Assembly (NCBI RefSeq): GCF_018531495.1
Contig: NZ_JAHDTI010000004.1
Location: 930,001 to 994,000 of the forward strand
DNA length: 64,000 nucleotides
DNA from: Nonomuraea sediminis
GTDB taxonomy: Bacteria > Actinomycetota > Actinomycetes > Streptosporangiales > Streptosporangiaceae
Direction of reading: 5' to 3'
The first letter of the stretch is position 1, and every line of letters starts with the position of its first letter. A model generated the notes under the pieces. The model made no database searches, was not told the DNA's origin, and saw nothing but the letters and a program-made list of their open reading frames with translations. The position numbers were made by a program, and so were the translations under genes. This document shows, one piece after another, positions 32,377 to 40,564 of this stretch.

Positions 32377-33720
32377 TCAGCCCTTCCTCGTGATCGCCCC
32401 GACCAGTGTCAGCGCGGCGTTCACCAGCACCGCGACGATCACGCCCTGCAGCACCGAGCCCATCGCCGCCGTGACGACCCCGCTCATGACGGGGATCCCC
32501 ATCGTGATCCCCACCTGCTGCGTCATCGTGGCCAGCCCGGTGGCCAGCCCCTGCTCGGAGTCCGGCAGCCCGGACGTGGCGGTCACCATGAACCCGACGA
32601 TCGCCACCATGTTGCCCACGCCGCCGACGAAGGTCGCAACCAGCAGCAGCCAGATCCATCCGGGTGAGGTGCCGAGCAGCGCCAGCGACGCCGTGGCCAG
32701 GGCCTGGACGGTGAAGCCCGCGACCAGCGCCCGCCGGGTGCCCAGCCGCCCGAGCACCCGGGGTGCCACGGTCCCGCCGAGGACGGTGCCGAGCCCCAGC
32801 ACGCCGAAGGCAAGCCCGGTGGCCAGCGCCGAGTAGCCCAGCACCTCCTGCAGGTAGAGCGTCATCAGGAAGACCAGCGACGTCTCGGTCGCGAACGCGA
32901 TCAGCCCCGCCAGGTTGCCCCACTTCACGCTGCGCCTGGCCAGGATCCCCACCGGGACCAGGGGCGCCTCGGCCCGTCGTTCCACGAACCAGAACACCAC
33001 CAGCAGCACCGCGCCCGCGGCCAGCCCCACCAGCGAGGCCCTGCTCAGGCCGTAGACCAGCGCGAGCAGCCCCGCGGTCACCGTCACGGCGCCCGGCACG
33101 TCCATCTGCGGCCTGCTGTCGGGCCTGCTCTCCGCCAGCAGCGAGGGAGTGGCGAGCAGTACGGCCAGCGCCACGGGAACGTTGATGAAGAACGCCCACC
33201 GCCAGCTCAGCAGCTCGGTCAGCAGCCCGCCCAGGATGGCGCCGGAGGTGAACCCGGCCGACATCAGCGCCCCGTTCAGTCCCAGCGCCCTGGCCCGCAG
33301 CGGACCCTCCGGGAACGAGGTGGTCAGCAACGACAGCCCCGCCGGTGTCACGATCGCCGTCGCGAGCCCCTGCGACACCCGGGCCACCAGCAGGATCCCC
33401 GGCGAGGGGGCCAGGCCGCCCGCCAGCGAGGACAGCCCGAGCAGCGCCATCCCCGCCAGGAACAGGCGGCGCCGCCCGAACAGGTCGGCGATCCGCCCGA
33501 ACAGCAGCGTGAACCCGGCGGCGGCCAGCGCGAACGCCGTGGCCACCCACTGCAGGTCGGCCAGCGCGAAGCCGAGCCCCGAGCCGATCACGGGCAGGGC
33601 CACGTTCAGTATCGAGAAGTCGACGGCCAGCATGAACTGCGAGCCGAGCAGCAGGACGAGCACCATCCGTTGCCGCGCGGTCATCCGCGTGGCCGTGAGT
33701 GCCATCGTGGTCATGGTCAA
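32377..33720 (-). CDS. MFS drug-resistance transporter (DHA2-like)
   Basis: 447-aa major facilitator permease with about 14 hydrophobic spans. N-terminal half: VDFSILNVALPVI (motif D1), LLFGRIADLFGRRRLFLAG (motif A), and LGLNGALMSAGFTSGAILGGLL (antiporter motif C region). It probably exports a small toxic compound using the proton gradient. An alternative ATG at 33714. It is divergent from a TetR gene 63 bp away, the usual repressor-pump arrangement. Confidence 0.93.
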   Translation of the reverse strand: MTMTTMALTATRMTARQRMVLVLLLGSQFMLAVDFSILNVALPVIGSGLGFALADLQWVATAFALAAAGFTLLFGRIADLFGRRRLFLAGMALLGLSSLAGGLAPSPGILLVARVSQGLATAIVTPAGLSLLTTSFPEGPLRARALGLNGALMSAGFTSGAILGGLLTELLSWRWAFFINVPVALAVLLATPSLLAESRPDSRPQMDVPGAVTVTAGLLALVYGLSRASLVGLAAGAVLLVVFWFVERRAEAPLVPVGILARRSVKWGNLAGLIAFATETSLVFLMTLYLQEVLGYSALATGLAFGVLGLGTVLGGTVAPRVLGRLGTRRALVAGFTVQALATASLALLGTSPGWIWLLLVATFVGGVGNMVAIVGFMVTATSGLPDSEQGLATGLATMTQQVGITMGIPVMSGVVTAAMGSVLQGVIVAVLVNAALTLVGAITRKG

Positions 33721-33783
33721 CCTTCTTAATGGGTCAGCAGTTCCGTTAGGATGTGAATCGAAGGTAACACAGGAGGAGCGCTA
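33721..33783. promoter_or_regulatory. Divergent promoter region, MFS/TetR
   Basis: 63 bp between divergent starts. It contains GTTCCGTTAGGAT and, inverted, ATCGAAGGTAAC as a loose dyad (about 8 of 13 positions match) centred near 33754, a candidate operator for the adjacent TetR protein. AGGAGGAG (33771-33778) is the TetR ribosome-binding site. Confidence 0.45.
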
Positions 33784-34395
33784 ATGGAACAAGAGACCCG
33801 TTTGGCTGGCATGGTGCGTCCAGGCGGCCGGACCGCCCGCGTCCGCGCGGCGGTGCTCGAGGCCACCCAGGACGAGCTGGTGGAGCACGGATTCCACGGC
33901 CTGACCATGGACCAGGTGGCGGCCAAGGCGGGTGTGGGCAAGACCACCGTCTACCGGCGCTGGGGGAGTACGGCCGGCCTGGTCACCGACCTGATGAACG
34001 ACCTGGCCGACCAGTCGGCGGCGCACGCCGACACCGGCTCGATCGAGGACGACCTGCGGGCCAACGCGACCAACGTGCTGGGCGCCATCACCGACCTGCG
34101 ACTGGGCGCCACGCTCCAGGCGGTCATCGCCGCCGCCACCTGCGACCAGCAGGCCGCGGACGCGCTCAACGCCTTCTACCTCCGCCGCATCACGGAGTGG
34201 GCGCGCGTGGTCGACCTGGCCGTCGAACGCGGCGAACTGCCTCCCGGCACCGACGGCCCCGAGGTGATCAGGGCGATCTCCGCCCCGCTCTACTACCGGC
34301 TCGTCGTCACCAGGGAACCGGTGAACGAGACGCTCGCCGTACATGCGGCCGACCGGGTGCTGGCCGCGGCGCGCGCGGGCGCGTTCAGATCTTGA
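33784..34395 (+). CDS. TetR family transcriptional regulator
   Basis: 203-aa TetR repressor. The helix-turn-helix is LVEHGFHGLTMDQVAAKAGVGKTTVYRRWGSTAGLV, and the C-terminal part resembles the TetR_C_11-like group (AITDLRLGATLQAVIAAATCD). AGGAGGAG lies 5 nt before the ATG. It is divergent from the MFS pump it probably represses. Its 3' end overlaps the convergent LPFTG-protein gene by 11 bp. Confidence 0.92.
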   Translation: MEQETRLAGMVRPGGRTARVRAAVLEATQDELVEHGFHGLTMDQVAAKAGVGKTTVYRRWGSTAGLVTDLMNDLADQSAAHADTGSIEDDLRANATNVLGAITDLRLGATLQAVIAAATCDQQAADALNAFYLRRITEWARVVDLAVERGELPPGTDGPEVIRAISAPLYYRLVVTREPVNETLAVHAADRVLAAARAGAFRS

Positions 34396-35137
34396 GGTTG
34401 GGCCAGCGCCTGCGCGACCTGGTACGGCCGGCCGTGATCGCGCCGTCGTAGGTCTGGCGCGGCCAGATCGAGCCGTACCACCACACGATGCCGCCGGTCA
34501 GCATGAGCCCGCCCGCGGTGGCCACCTTGCCCCACAGGTCGGCGGGCGGACCGGTGAACGGCAGGCGGCCGCCGCAGCCACGGTGCCACTGGCCGTTGTC
34601 GCAGCCGTTGCCGCAGTTACCTCCGTGGTTGGTCCAGCCGTTGCAGCCTCCGCCGTTGTAGCCTCCGCCGTTGTCGCAGTTGCCCCCGTGGTTGTTCCAG
34701 CCGTTGCAGCTGCCGCCGTTCCAGCCGCCGCGATTCCAACCACCACCACCGTTCCAGCCGCCGCCGCCACAGCGGGCGCCGACCTGTTTGAAGAAGATCT
34801 GCGAGTTGGTGAGCTCGGAGAACACCGAGATCTGCACCGACTCGCCGCGCGACAGGCGCACCACCTCCCTGGAGGGGTCGTCGCCCGGGTCCAGCTGCTG
34901 GGTGTCGATGACCTGCTTGTCGGCCTTGAGGATGTAGGTGTCGGGTCTGGCAGGGTCGCCGGTGTTGGTGATGCTCACGATGATCCTGCCGTCGCCGCAG
35001 CTGAAGCTGCCCAGCCTGACGCTCAGCGGCGACTGGTTGTCGTGGTTCGGCCAAGGCCAGGCCTTCGCGGTGGCGGGGAGAAGAAGCGCCGCACCCAGCG
35101 GCAAACCAAAAAGGGCAAGGCGGGTGGCGGACTTCAT
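34385..35137 (-). CDS. Secreted Gly/Asn/Trp/Cys-rich protein with LPFTG sorting-like signal
   Basis: 250-aa protein. A signal peptide (about 1-26, cleavage after ATAKA) is followed by a ~95-residue domain (SVRLGSFSCGDGRIIVSITNTG and VQISVFSELTNSQIFF). A repetitive tract follows (about 123-190) with GGWN, NHGGNC and NGGGCNGW units and ten or so cysteines. It ends with RLPFTG (LPFTG 192-196), a hydrophobic span (about 205-221) and a basic tail. LPFTG plus span fits a sortase substrate, although the tail after the span is longer (about 29 residues) than usual. The ATG at 35137 has GGGAG upstream. No sortase gene is nearby. Confidence 0.8.
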   Translation of the reverse strand: MKSATRLALFGLPLGAALLLPATAKAWPWPNHDNQSPLSVRLGSFSCGDGRIIVSITNTGDPARPDTYILKADKQVIDTQQLDPGDDPSREVVRLSRGESVQISVFSELTNSQIFFKQVGARCGGGGWNGGGGWNRGGWNGGSCNGWNNHGGNCDNGGGYNGGGCNGWTNHGGNCGNGCDNGQWHRGCGGRLPFTGPPADLWGKVATAGGLMLTGGIVWWYGSIWPRQTYDGAITAGRTRSRRRWPNLKI

Positions 35138-35260
35138 CGTGCTACTCCCGTGCTGCGCCGGAGCGTGATCTTTGGTACGTACAGTGCCCATTTAGCTACA
35201 GAAAGTAACATCGCGAACCCGGGGGAGCGGGATGCGGGGTTCACCCCTCATGATGGATGT

Positions 35261-35839
35261 ATGGCGGAAGCGATCTACGTCGGCGGTCTTCTTGTGGCCA
35301 CTCCGCTTCTCGACGACCCCAACTTCCGGCGTAGCGTCGTGCTGATCCTCGAGCACGACATCGACGGCGGCACCCTCGGTGTTGTGCTGAACAGGCCGAG
35401 CGAGATCGCGGTGACCCAGGTGCTGCCCGTGTGGGACCCGTTGGTGACGGGCCCCTCGGTGCTGTTCGAGGGCGGGCCCGTGCAGACCGACAGCGCGCTG
35501 GCCCTGGCCGCGGTGCCTAGCGGAGAGGAGCCGCTCGGCTGGCGCCGCCTGCATGCCGGGACCCCCGCGGTGAGCAGGCTGGGCACGGTGGACCTGGACG
35601 CGCCGCCGGAGATCCTGCAGGGCGAGATCGCGCAGATGCGGATCTTCGCCGGTTACGCGGGCTGGACCTCGGGACAGTTGGAGAGCGAGATCGCGGAGGG
35701 CGCGTGGTACGTGGTCGAATCCGAGGTGGGTGATACTTTTCACACCGATCCGGGTGTGCTGTGGCGGCACGTGCTCCGCCGCCAGCCGGGCGAGCTGGCC
35801 TTCGTGGCCACCTGCCCTGACGACCCGACGTTGAACTAG
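35261..35839 (+). CDS. YqgE/AlgH family protein (DUF179)
   Basis: 192-aa cytosolic protein of the UPF0301/YqgE family. Characteristic stretches: GGLLVATPLLDDPNFRRSVVLILEHD, GTLGVVLNRPSE, FEGGPVQTDSALAL and IFAGYAGWTSGQLESEIAEGAWYVV. Biochemical role unknown. No clear Shine-Dalgarno before ATG 35261; CATGAT lies 6 nt upstream as a weak -10, so it may be leaderless. Its TAG shares the bases CTAG with the stop of the convergent TetR gene. Confidence 0.92.
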   Translation: MAEAIYVGGLLVATPLLDDPNFRRSVVLILEHDIDGGTLGVVLNRPSEIAVTQVLPVWDPLVTGPSVLFEGGPVQTDSALALAAVPSGEEPLGWRRLHAGTPAVSRLGTVDLDAPPEILQGEIAQMRIFAGYAGWTSGQLESEIAEGAWYVVESEVGDTFHTDPGVLWRHVLRRQPGELAFVATCPDDPTLN

Positions 35840-36450
35840 AGGTCCCAGCCCGGTTTCAGCGACGCCTCGGCCAGCTCCAGCGTCTGCTCCATGCGCCGGA
35901 CGATCTGGTGCAGGTTGTCCACCTCCGGCGGGCATTCGAAGCCCACCCGCATGGTGGCCATCGCGAACGTGACGATCAGCAGGGTCTTCTGATCGGTGGC
36001 CTCGACCCCGCGGCGGGCGGAGATCTCCTCGGCGAGGTGGCGCTCGGTCTGCGCACCACGCGCGACCGACATCCCGACCAGCTGCGGATTCTTCTCCAGC
36101 AACTCCCGCAACTTCAGGAATCTCGCGGTGTCCTCGTCCGTTGATCCCTCCATGTCGCGCAGCACCGCCCGCAGCGCGTGCGCCATCGACGTGAACGGGG
36201 GCTCATCCGTGGGGCGGCTGCGCAACGTCTCCAGCATGATCTCCTCGCCGTGGTCGTGAAACCAGAAGACGAGGTGGTCCTTGCTGGTGAAGTAGCGGAA
36301 GAACGTGCGCGGGGACACGTCGACGGCCCCCGCTATCTGGTCGACCGTGGTCGAGTCGTAACCTTGTTCGAGGAACAGGTCGAGCGCCGCGTCGAGCAAG
36401 GCGAGGCGCGTCTTCTCCTTCTTGCGTTCCCGCAGACCCACTGCCGTCAC
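35836..36450 (-). CDS. TetR family transcriptional regulator
   Basis: 204-aa TetR regulator. The DNA-binding domain is ALDLFLEQGYDSTTVDQIAGAVDVSPRTFFRYFTSKDHLV (AcrR/SACE-like with FFRYF). The C-terminus resembles MftR-type regulators. Starts: GTG at 36450 or the GTG at 36441, the latter with GGGAG at better spacing. It is divergent from a DHA2 transporter (149-bp gap) and convergent, sharing a CTAG stop, with the YqgE gene. Probable repressor of the transporter. Confidence 0.9.
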   Translation of the reverse strand: MTAVGLRERKKEKTRLALLDAALDLFLEQGYDSTTVDQIAGAVDVSPRTFFRYFTSKDHLVFWFHDHGEEIMLETLRSRPTDEPPFTSMAHALRAVLRDMEGSTDEDTARFLKLRELLEKNPQLVGMSVARGAQTERHLAEEISARRGVEATDQKTLLIVTFAMATMRVGFECPPEVDNLHQIVRRMEQTLELAEASLKPGWDL

Positions 36451-36474
36451 TCCCTCGAAACCTTCCTGTCACAC

Positions 36475-36544
36475 TCTGCCATAAGTCATTCTGCGCCCAA
36501 TAAAACTGGTTTGTCATCTGGCAGCGTCTGACATAAGTTACCTG
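36475..36544 (+). promoter_or_regulatory. Promoter and operator-like repeats, TetR/MFS divergent region
   Basis: A -35 TTGTCA (36511-36516) and -10 TAAGTT (36534-36539) are separated by 17 bp, a good plus-strand promoter for the transporter. TCTG(C/A)CATAAGT(C/T)A occurs twice, near 36475 and 36527, and TGTCA/TGACA form a dyad around the spacer. A regulator bound there would cover the promoter. Confidence 0.6.
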
Positions 36545-36598
36545 AGGCTTAAGTGAACTATGCCCCTGTATGGGGCGGCACGTACTGAGGGGGCACCA

Positions 36599-38203
36599 AT
36601 GGCGCACGCCAGAACGGTGGACGCACCGTTGTCAGCCGAAGGGGGGACCAAGAGCGGGGGCAACCCGTGGCTGACCCTGCTGGCCGTATGTCTCGGCGTC
36701 ATCATGGTGATGCTCGACGGCACCGTGGTGGGTATCGCCAACCCGGTCATCGGCAGGCAGCTCGGCGCCTCGCTGTCGGACCTGCAGTGGGTGACCAGCG
36801 GCTATCTGCTGGCGCTCGCCGTCTTCTTGATCACCGCCGGCAAGCTGGGTGACCTCTTCGGGCACAAGCGGGTCTTCCTGATCGGCGTCGCGGGATTCGC
36901 GCTGTCGTCGGTGGGCATCGGCCTCAGCCAGCAACTGGCCGACGTCTTCTCCTTCATCTCGCCGATCGGCGCCCTGATCGCCCTGCGCGTGCTGCAGGGC
37001 CTGTTCGGCGCGCTGCTCCAGCCCGCCGCGCTCGCGCTGCTGCGCGGGGCCTTCCCCGGTGAGAAGCTCAACCAGGCCATGGGCGCCTGGGGCGCGATCA
37101 TCGGCCTGTCCAGCGCCGCGGGCCCGATCGTCGGCGGCCTGCTGGTGGAGAAGGTCAGCTGGGAGTCCGTCTTCTTCATCAACGCCCCCGTCGGCCTCGT
37201 CGCGCTGATCATGGGCATCGTGATCATCAAGGAGAACCGCGCCGCGACGCTGGCCAGGATCGACTGGCTGGGCGTGGTGCTGCTGTCCGGCGCGATGTTC
37301 GCGCTGATCTGGACGATCATCAAGGCGCCCGCGTGGGGCTGGGGCGACACCAAGACGCTCGGCTTCCTGGCCGGCTTCGCCGTGCTGATCGTCCTGTTCA
37401 TCGCCTGGCAGAGCAAGGCCAGGCAGCCGCTGGTGCCGCTGACGCTGTTCCGCAACCCGTCGATCTCGATCGGCACCGTGCTGATGATGATGGTGGCGTT
37501 CGCGATGTTCGGCGCCATGTTCTTCCTGGGCTTCTTCTTCCAGGGCGTGCACGGGCTCTCCCCGCTCAACGCCGGTCTGCGCATGCTGCCGATGTCCGCG
37601 GGCATGATCGTGGCCTCGCCGCTGGCGGGCATGATGATCGGCAAGGTCGGAGCGAAGGTCACGATGGCCGTCGGCCTGGTGATCACCGCGGCCTCGATGT
37701 TCCTGATGTCGCAGCTGACCATCGACGCCTCGTTCTTCGCCACCGGGCTGCCGTTCCTGCTGCTGGCCTTCGGCCTGTCGCCGGTGTTCGTGGGCGCCAC
37801 GGAGATCATCGTGGGCAACGCGCCGGTCGAGCTCAGCGGCGTGGCCGGCGGCGTGCAGCAGTCGGCGATGCAGGTGGGCGGCGCGCTCGGCACCGCCATC
37901 CTGGGCGCGGTGATGGCCAGCGTGATCTCCGACAAGTTCTCCGGCTACCTCGGCCCCGTGGCCAAGGCCATCCCGGCGGACAAGATCACCCTGCTGGAGA
38001 AGGCCGCCGCGTTCGGCAAGGCGCCCGACGGCCTGCCCGCCCAGATCGCCCCGGCGGTCACCAACGCGGTGCACAACTCGTTCATGGACGGCATGCACGT
38101 GGCCTTCCTGATCAGCACCGGCATCGCCCTGCTCACCGCGGTCCTGGCCCTGTTCGTCAAGGCCGGCCGCAAGTCCGAGGGCGTCCAGGTCCACGTCGGC
38201 TGA
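36599..38203 (+). CDS. MFS transporter, DHA2 family (EmrB/QacA type)
   Basis: 534-aa permease with about 14 spans. LDGTVVGIANPVIG (motif D1), AGKLGDLFGHKRVFLIG (motif A), LRVLQGLFGALLQPAALALL and GAWGAIIGLSSAAGPIVGGLL (motif C) are all clear. Probable proton-coupled multidrug or natural-product exporter. ATG at 36599 follows GAGGGGG; an upstream ATG at 36560 is possible. Controlled from a promoter overlapped by operator-like repeats next to the divergent TetR gene. Confidence 0.93.
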   Translation: MAHARTVDAPLSAEGGTKSGGNPWLTLLAVCLGVIMVMLDGTVVGIANPVIGRQLGASLSDLQWVTSGYLLALAVFLITAGKLGDLFGHKRVFLIGVAGFALSSVGIGLSQQLADVFSFISPIGALIALRVLQGLFGALLQPAALALLRGAFPGEKLNQAMGAWGAIIGLSSAAGPIVGGLLVEKVSWESVFFINAPVGLVALIMGIVIIKENRAATLARIDWLGVVLLSGAMFALIWTIIKAPAWGWGDTKTLGFLAGFAVLIVLFIAWQSKARQPLVPLTLFRNPSISIGTVLMMMVAFAMFGAMFFLGFFFQGVHGLSPLNAGLRMLPMSAGMIVASPLAGMMIGKVGAKVTMAVGLVITAASMFLMSQLTIDASFFATGLPFLLLAFGLSPVFVGATEIIVGNAPVELSGVAGGVQQSAMQVGGALGTAILGAVMASVISDKFSGYLGPVAKAIPADKITLLEKAAAFGKAPDGLPAQIAPAVTNAVHNSFMDGMHVAFLISTGIALLTAVLALFVKAGRKSEGVQVHVG

Positions 38204-38220
38204 CGGCTCGTACGCGCTCG

Positions 38221-38252
38221 AGTACGGCTCTCGCGTAGGCGGGAGCCGTACT
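38221..38252. terminator. Bidirectional terminator hairpin
   Basis: AGTACGGCTCTCGC (38221-38234) pairs with GCGGGAGCCGTACT (38239-38252), 14 bp with one G-T pair, loop 4 nt. It lies between the convergent transporter and glycosidase genes, 17 and 1 bp from their stops. Confidence 0.8.
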
Positions 38253-38253
38253 G

Positions 38254-39633
38254 CTATTTCAGGGTGATCGTGAGGGTGACGATGCCCGTCGTCTTGGTCT
38301 TGACGGTCAGGATGTGACGGGACGGATCCCAGGTCGACTCGCCCTCCGAGGCCGTGCCGCCGTTGGGCAGGTAGAACTCGCTCGGGCCCGTCTCGTTGGC
38401 GTCGAAGACGACGGTGAGCGACCTGTCACCGTAGGAGATCTTCCTGGGGACGCCGCCGATGGCCCGCGGGTAGGCCCGGTTGTAGATGGCGACCAGCGGG
38501 GTGGGCTTGCCCTTGTCGTCGTAGGGACCCCAGGCGCCGGGGTCGCGGGACCAGTAGGACATGCTCAGCCCCAGGTCCTGCACCCTGTTCACCAGGTCGG
38601 CCGCGCCCGGCCTGGTCATGTCCAACCCGAACTCGCCCAGGATCACCGGGCCGCCGATCCGCCGGGCCGTGCGCAGCGTGTTGTCGCGCCACCAGCCCAT
38701 CGTGCGGTCCGTCCACTCCTTCGACCCCGCGGTGTAGTCGTCGCCCAGGTCAAGCGGGAGCGGGTAGAGGTGCGGGGCGAAGCCGATCATGGGCGGGCCC
38801 GGGCGCGGGTCGTCGAAGTGGGGGAGCGCCGAGGGCAGGCCCCAGTTCGCGCCGACCGCCTGCGGCTCGAGGAAGATCCACGAGTCGTCGTCGACCGACC
38901 TGATCTGGGCGATGCACCGGCGGTACAGCTCGGCCAGCGGGCCCGACTCGAACGCGGCGCCCTGGACCGAGCCGCCCCACGGCTCGTTCATCAGGTCGTA
39001 GCCGAGCACGGCCGGCTCGTCCTTGAAGCGGGCCGCGACCGCCTTCCACGCTCCGGCGTAGTGGTCCATCAGCTCCGGATGGTCGCCCGTGGTGTTCCAG
39101 AAGTGGTCGAAGGCGCGGATGACGCCGGGCTCCAGGTAGTACATCTCCCAGGTGGGCTGGTCGGTGGCGACCGGCAGGCCGTCCAGGTGGGTGGCCCAGC
39201 CGGGGGCGCCGTTGCCAGCCCCGCCCTCCGGGGTGATCCCCGAGCCCCACAGGTCCTGGTGCATGTCGAGCATCACGTGGTAGCCGCGCTTGGCGTACCA
39301 GCCGACCCGCTCCGCCACCTTGTCCAGATATTTCGTGTCATAGGTGCCCGGGGTGGGCTCGACCGCGCGCCACTGGATGAGGAAGCGGACGAAGTTCGTG
39401 CCCATGTCCCCGTACTCGCGCTGCAGGTCCGCCTCGGTGAACTCGGGCAGCGCGTCAGGCGTGCTCTTGGCGCTGCTCGAGGTGTTGAACCCGCGCAGGA
39501 TCAGCGCCCTGCCCCGGCTGTCGGTGACGTACGGCACCCCGTCCCCGGGCGTATCGCGAGTCCACGCGACGACCCCGGCCCCTGTCAAAAAGGCCAGCAC
39601 CAGACCAACAGCGATGAACCGCGCGAGCTTCAT
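38254..39633 (-). CDS. Secreted GH5 family glycosidase (endoglycoceramidase-like)
   Basis: 459-aa glycoside hydrolase with an N-terminal signal/anchor (about residues 5-24). The GH5 barrel shows RGFNTSSSAKS, MLDMHQDLWG, acid/base Glu217 in YDLMNEPWGG and nucleophile Glu334 in VILGEFGLDM. A ~75-residue C-terminal beta domain follows, as in endoglycosylceramidases and related GH5 members. It probably cleaves glycolipid or beta-glucoside outside the cell; the exact substrate is not determined. Monocistronic. Confidence 0.9.
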   Translation of the reverse strand: MKLARFIAVGLVLAFLTGAGVVAWTRDTPGDGVPYVTDSRGRALILRGFNTSSSAKSTPDALPEFTEADLQREYGDMGTNFVRFLIQWRAVEPTPGTYDTKYLDKVAERVGWYAKRGYHVMLDMHQDLWGSGITPEGGAGNGAPGWATHLDGLPVATDQPTWEMYYLEPGVIRAFDHFWNTTGDHPELMDHYAGAWKAVAARFKDEPAVLGYDLMNEPWGGSVQGAAFESGPLAELYRRCIAQIRSVDDDSWIFLEPQAVGANWGLPSALPHFDDPRPGPPMIGFAPHLYPLPLDLGDDYTAGSKEWTDRTMGWWRDNTLRTARRIGGPVILGEFGLDMTRPGAADLVNRVQDLGLSMSYWSRDPGAWGPYDDKGKPTPLVAIYNRAYPRAIGGVPRKISYGDRSLTVVFDANETGPSEFYLPNGGTASEGESTWDPSRHILTVKTKTTGIVTLTITLK

Positions 39634-39697
39634 ATGATCTCCGGCCTTCAGAGGGGGTTCCCGAAACCGGGTCTTCCGCCAGAATCGTGGTCGCCGC

Positions 39698-39703
39698 TAG
39701 CCT
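39698..39703 (+). promoter_or_regulatory. TAGCCT -10 box
   Basis: TAGCCT ends 7 nt before the ATG at 39711, with no Shine-Dalgarno: probable leaderless start of the small membrane protein gene. Confidence 0.5.
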
Positions 39704-39710
39704 GCCGAAC

Positions 39711-40202
39711 ATGAGCCTTGTTCGCAATGGCCTTCCCGCGATCGTCACGTTGGTGATGGTGCTGGCCTTCGGGCTGTTCGGCGCCGCGCTCGTGACCCGG
39801 GTGGGCTACCTGGCCGTCCCCTCCGCCGTCGGCCTGCCGTACGGCCTGCCGGGGCTGCGCGTGGTCCCGCTGGGCGAGACGACCTGGATGGCCATGCTCG
39901 GCGAGAGCGTGGCGGCGCTGGTGCTGGTCTTGTTCGTGGCGGCGGCCAAGGGCGGGTTCTGGCGGACCTGGGGCGCCTTCCTGCTCGGCACCCTGGTCGC
40001 GGCCCTGCTGCGGGCGGCGGTGCTCTTCCTGGAGTCCAGTGGCGCGGGGATCGGCGCCTACGGCGCCTACCTGGCGGGCGGGCTGCTCGCCGGACTGGTG
40101 TGGGGGGTCGCGCTCGGCTGGATCCCGGGGCTGGCCGCGCTGGCCCGCCGTACCCGGACGGGCCAGGACGCCGGCCGTACACCCGTGGCGAGTGGGGGCT
40201 GA
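39711..40202 (+). CDS. Small four-span membrane protein, unknown function
   Basis: 163-aa protein with about four hydrophobic spans (around residues 8-30, 60-80, 90-108 and 120-142) and a basic cytoplasmic tail, ARRTRTGQDAGRTP. No conserved motif recognised. The ATG at 39711 fits a leaderless transcript. The next gene starts 32 bp after the stop. Confidence 0.7.
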   Translation: MSLVRNGLPAIVTLVMVLAFGLFGAALVTRVGYLAVPSAVGLPYGLPGLRVVPLGETTWMAMLGESVAALVLVLFVAAAKGGFWRTWGAFLLGTLVAALLRAAVLFLESSGAGIGAYGAYLAGGLLAGLVWGVALGWIPGLAALARRTRTGQDAGRTPVASGG

Positions 40203-40221
40203 GGGCGGGTGCCCGCGCGAA

Positions 40222-40227
40222 TAGAAT
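40222..40227 (+). promoter_or_regulatory. TAGAAT -10 box
   Basis: TAGAAT ends 7 nt before the GTG at 40235. It is a close match to the TANNNT consensus at leaderless spacing. Confidence 0.55.
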
Positions 40228-40234
40228 TGGCAGG

Positions 40235-40486
40235 GTGAGCACGAAGATCCTGCCAGAGCAGGAAACCATCCCGCAGGTTTCGCACGGCGACGGTGATCAC
40301 GAGCGGTTCGCGCACTACGCGGACAAGCACAAGATCACCGAGAGCATGGTGACCGGCACGCCGATCCGCGCCCTGTGTGGCAAGGTCTGGGTGCCCAGCC
40401 GCGACCCGAAGAAGTACCCGGTCTGCCCGGAATGCAAGGAGATCTACGAGGGCCTGCCCGAGAACAACGGCGATGACAACCAGTGA
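40235..40486 (+). CDS. DUF3039 family small zinc-ribbon-like protein
   Basis: 83-aa actinobacterial DUF3039 protein. It contains ERFAHYADKHKITESMVTGTPIRALCGKVWVPSRDP and VCPECKEIY: one Cys then Cys-x2-Cys, plus His, a probable zinc site. Function unknown; widely conserved in Actinobacteria. GTG start with leaderless -10. Confidence 0.88.
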   Translation: MSTKILPEQETIPQVSHGDGDHERFAHYADKHKITESMVTGTPIRALCGKVWVPSRDPKKYPVCPECKEIYEGLPENNGDDNQ

Positions 40487-40564
40487 GTGTTGATCACGGC
40501 TGATCGCCTCCGGTGGGGCTACGGTCAGGACTACTGACCAGCTCATGCCGGATCGGGGGACCGC

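Noticed and set aside
35140..35260. Riboswitch (c-di-AMP type) ahead of yqgE
   Set aside because: Only a GGGGTTCACCCC hairpin is visible. The conserved core could not be placed and the downstream gene is not a usual target.
36632..38194. Long minus-strand frame opposite the DHA2 transporter
   Set aside because: High-GC antisense shadow. The plus strand has clear MFS motifs and the minus translation is His/Arg/Gly-rich without domains.
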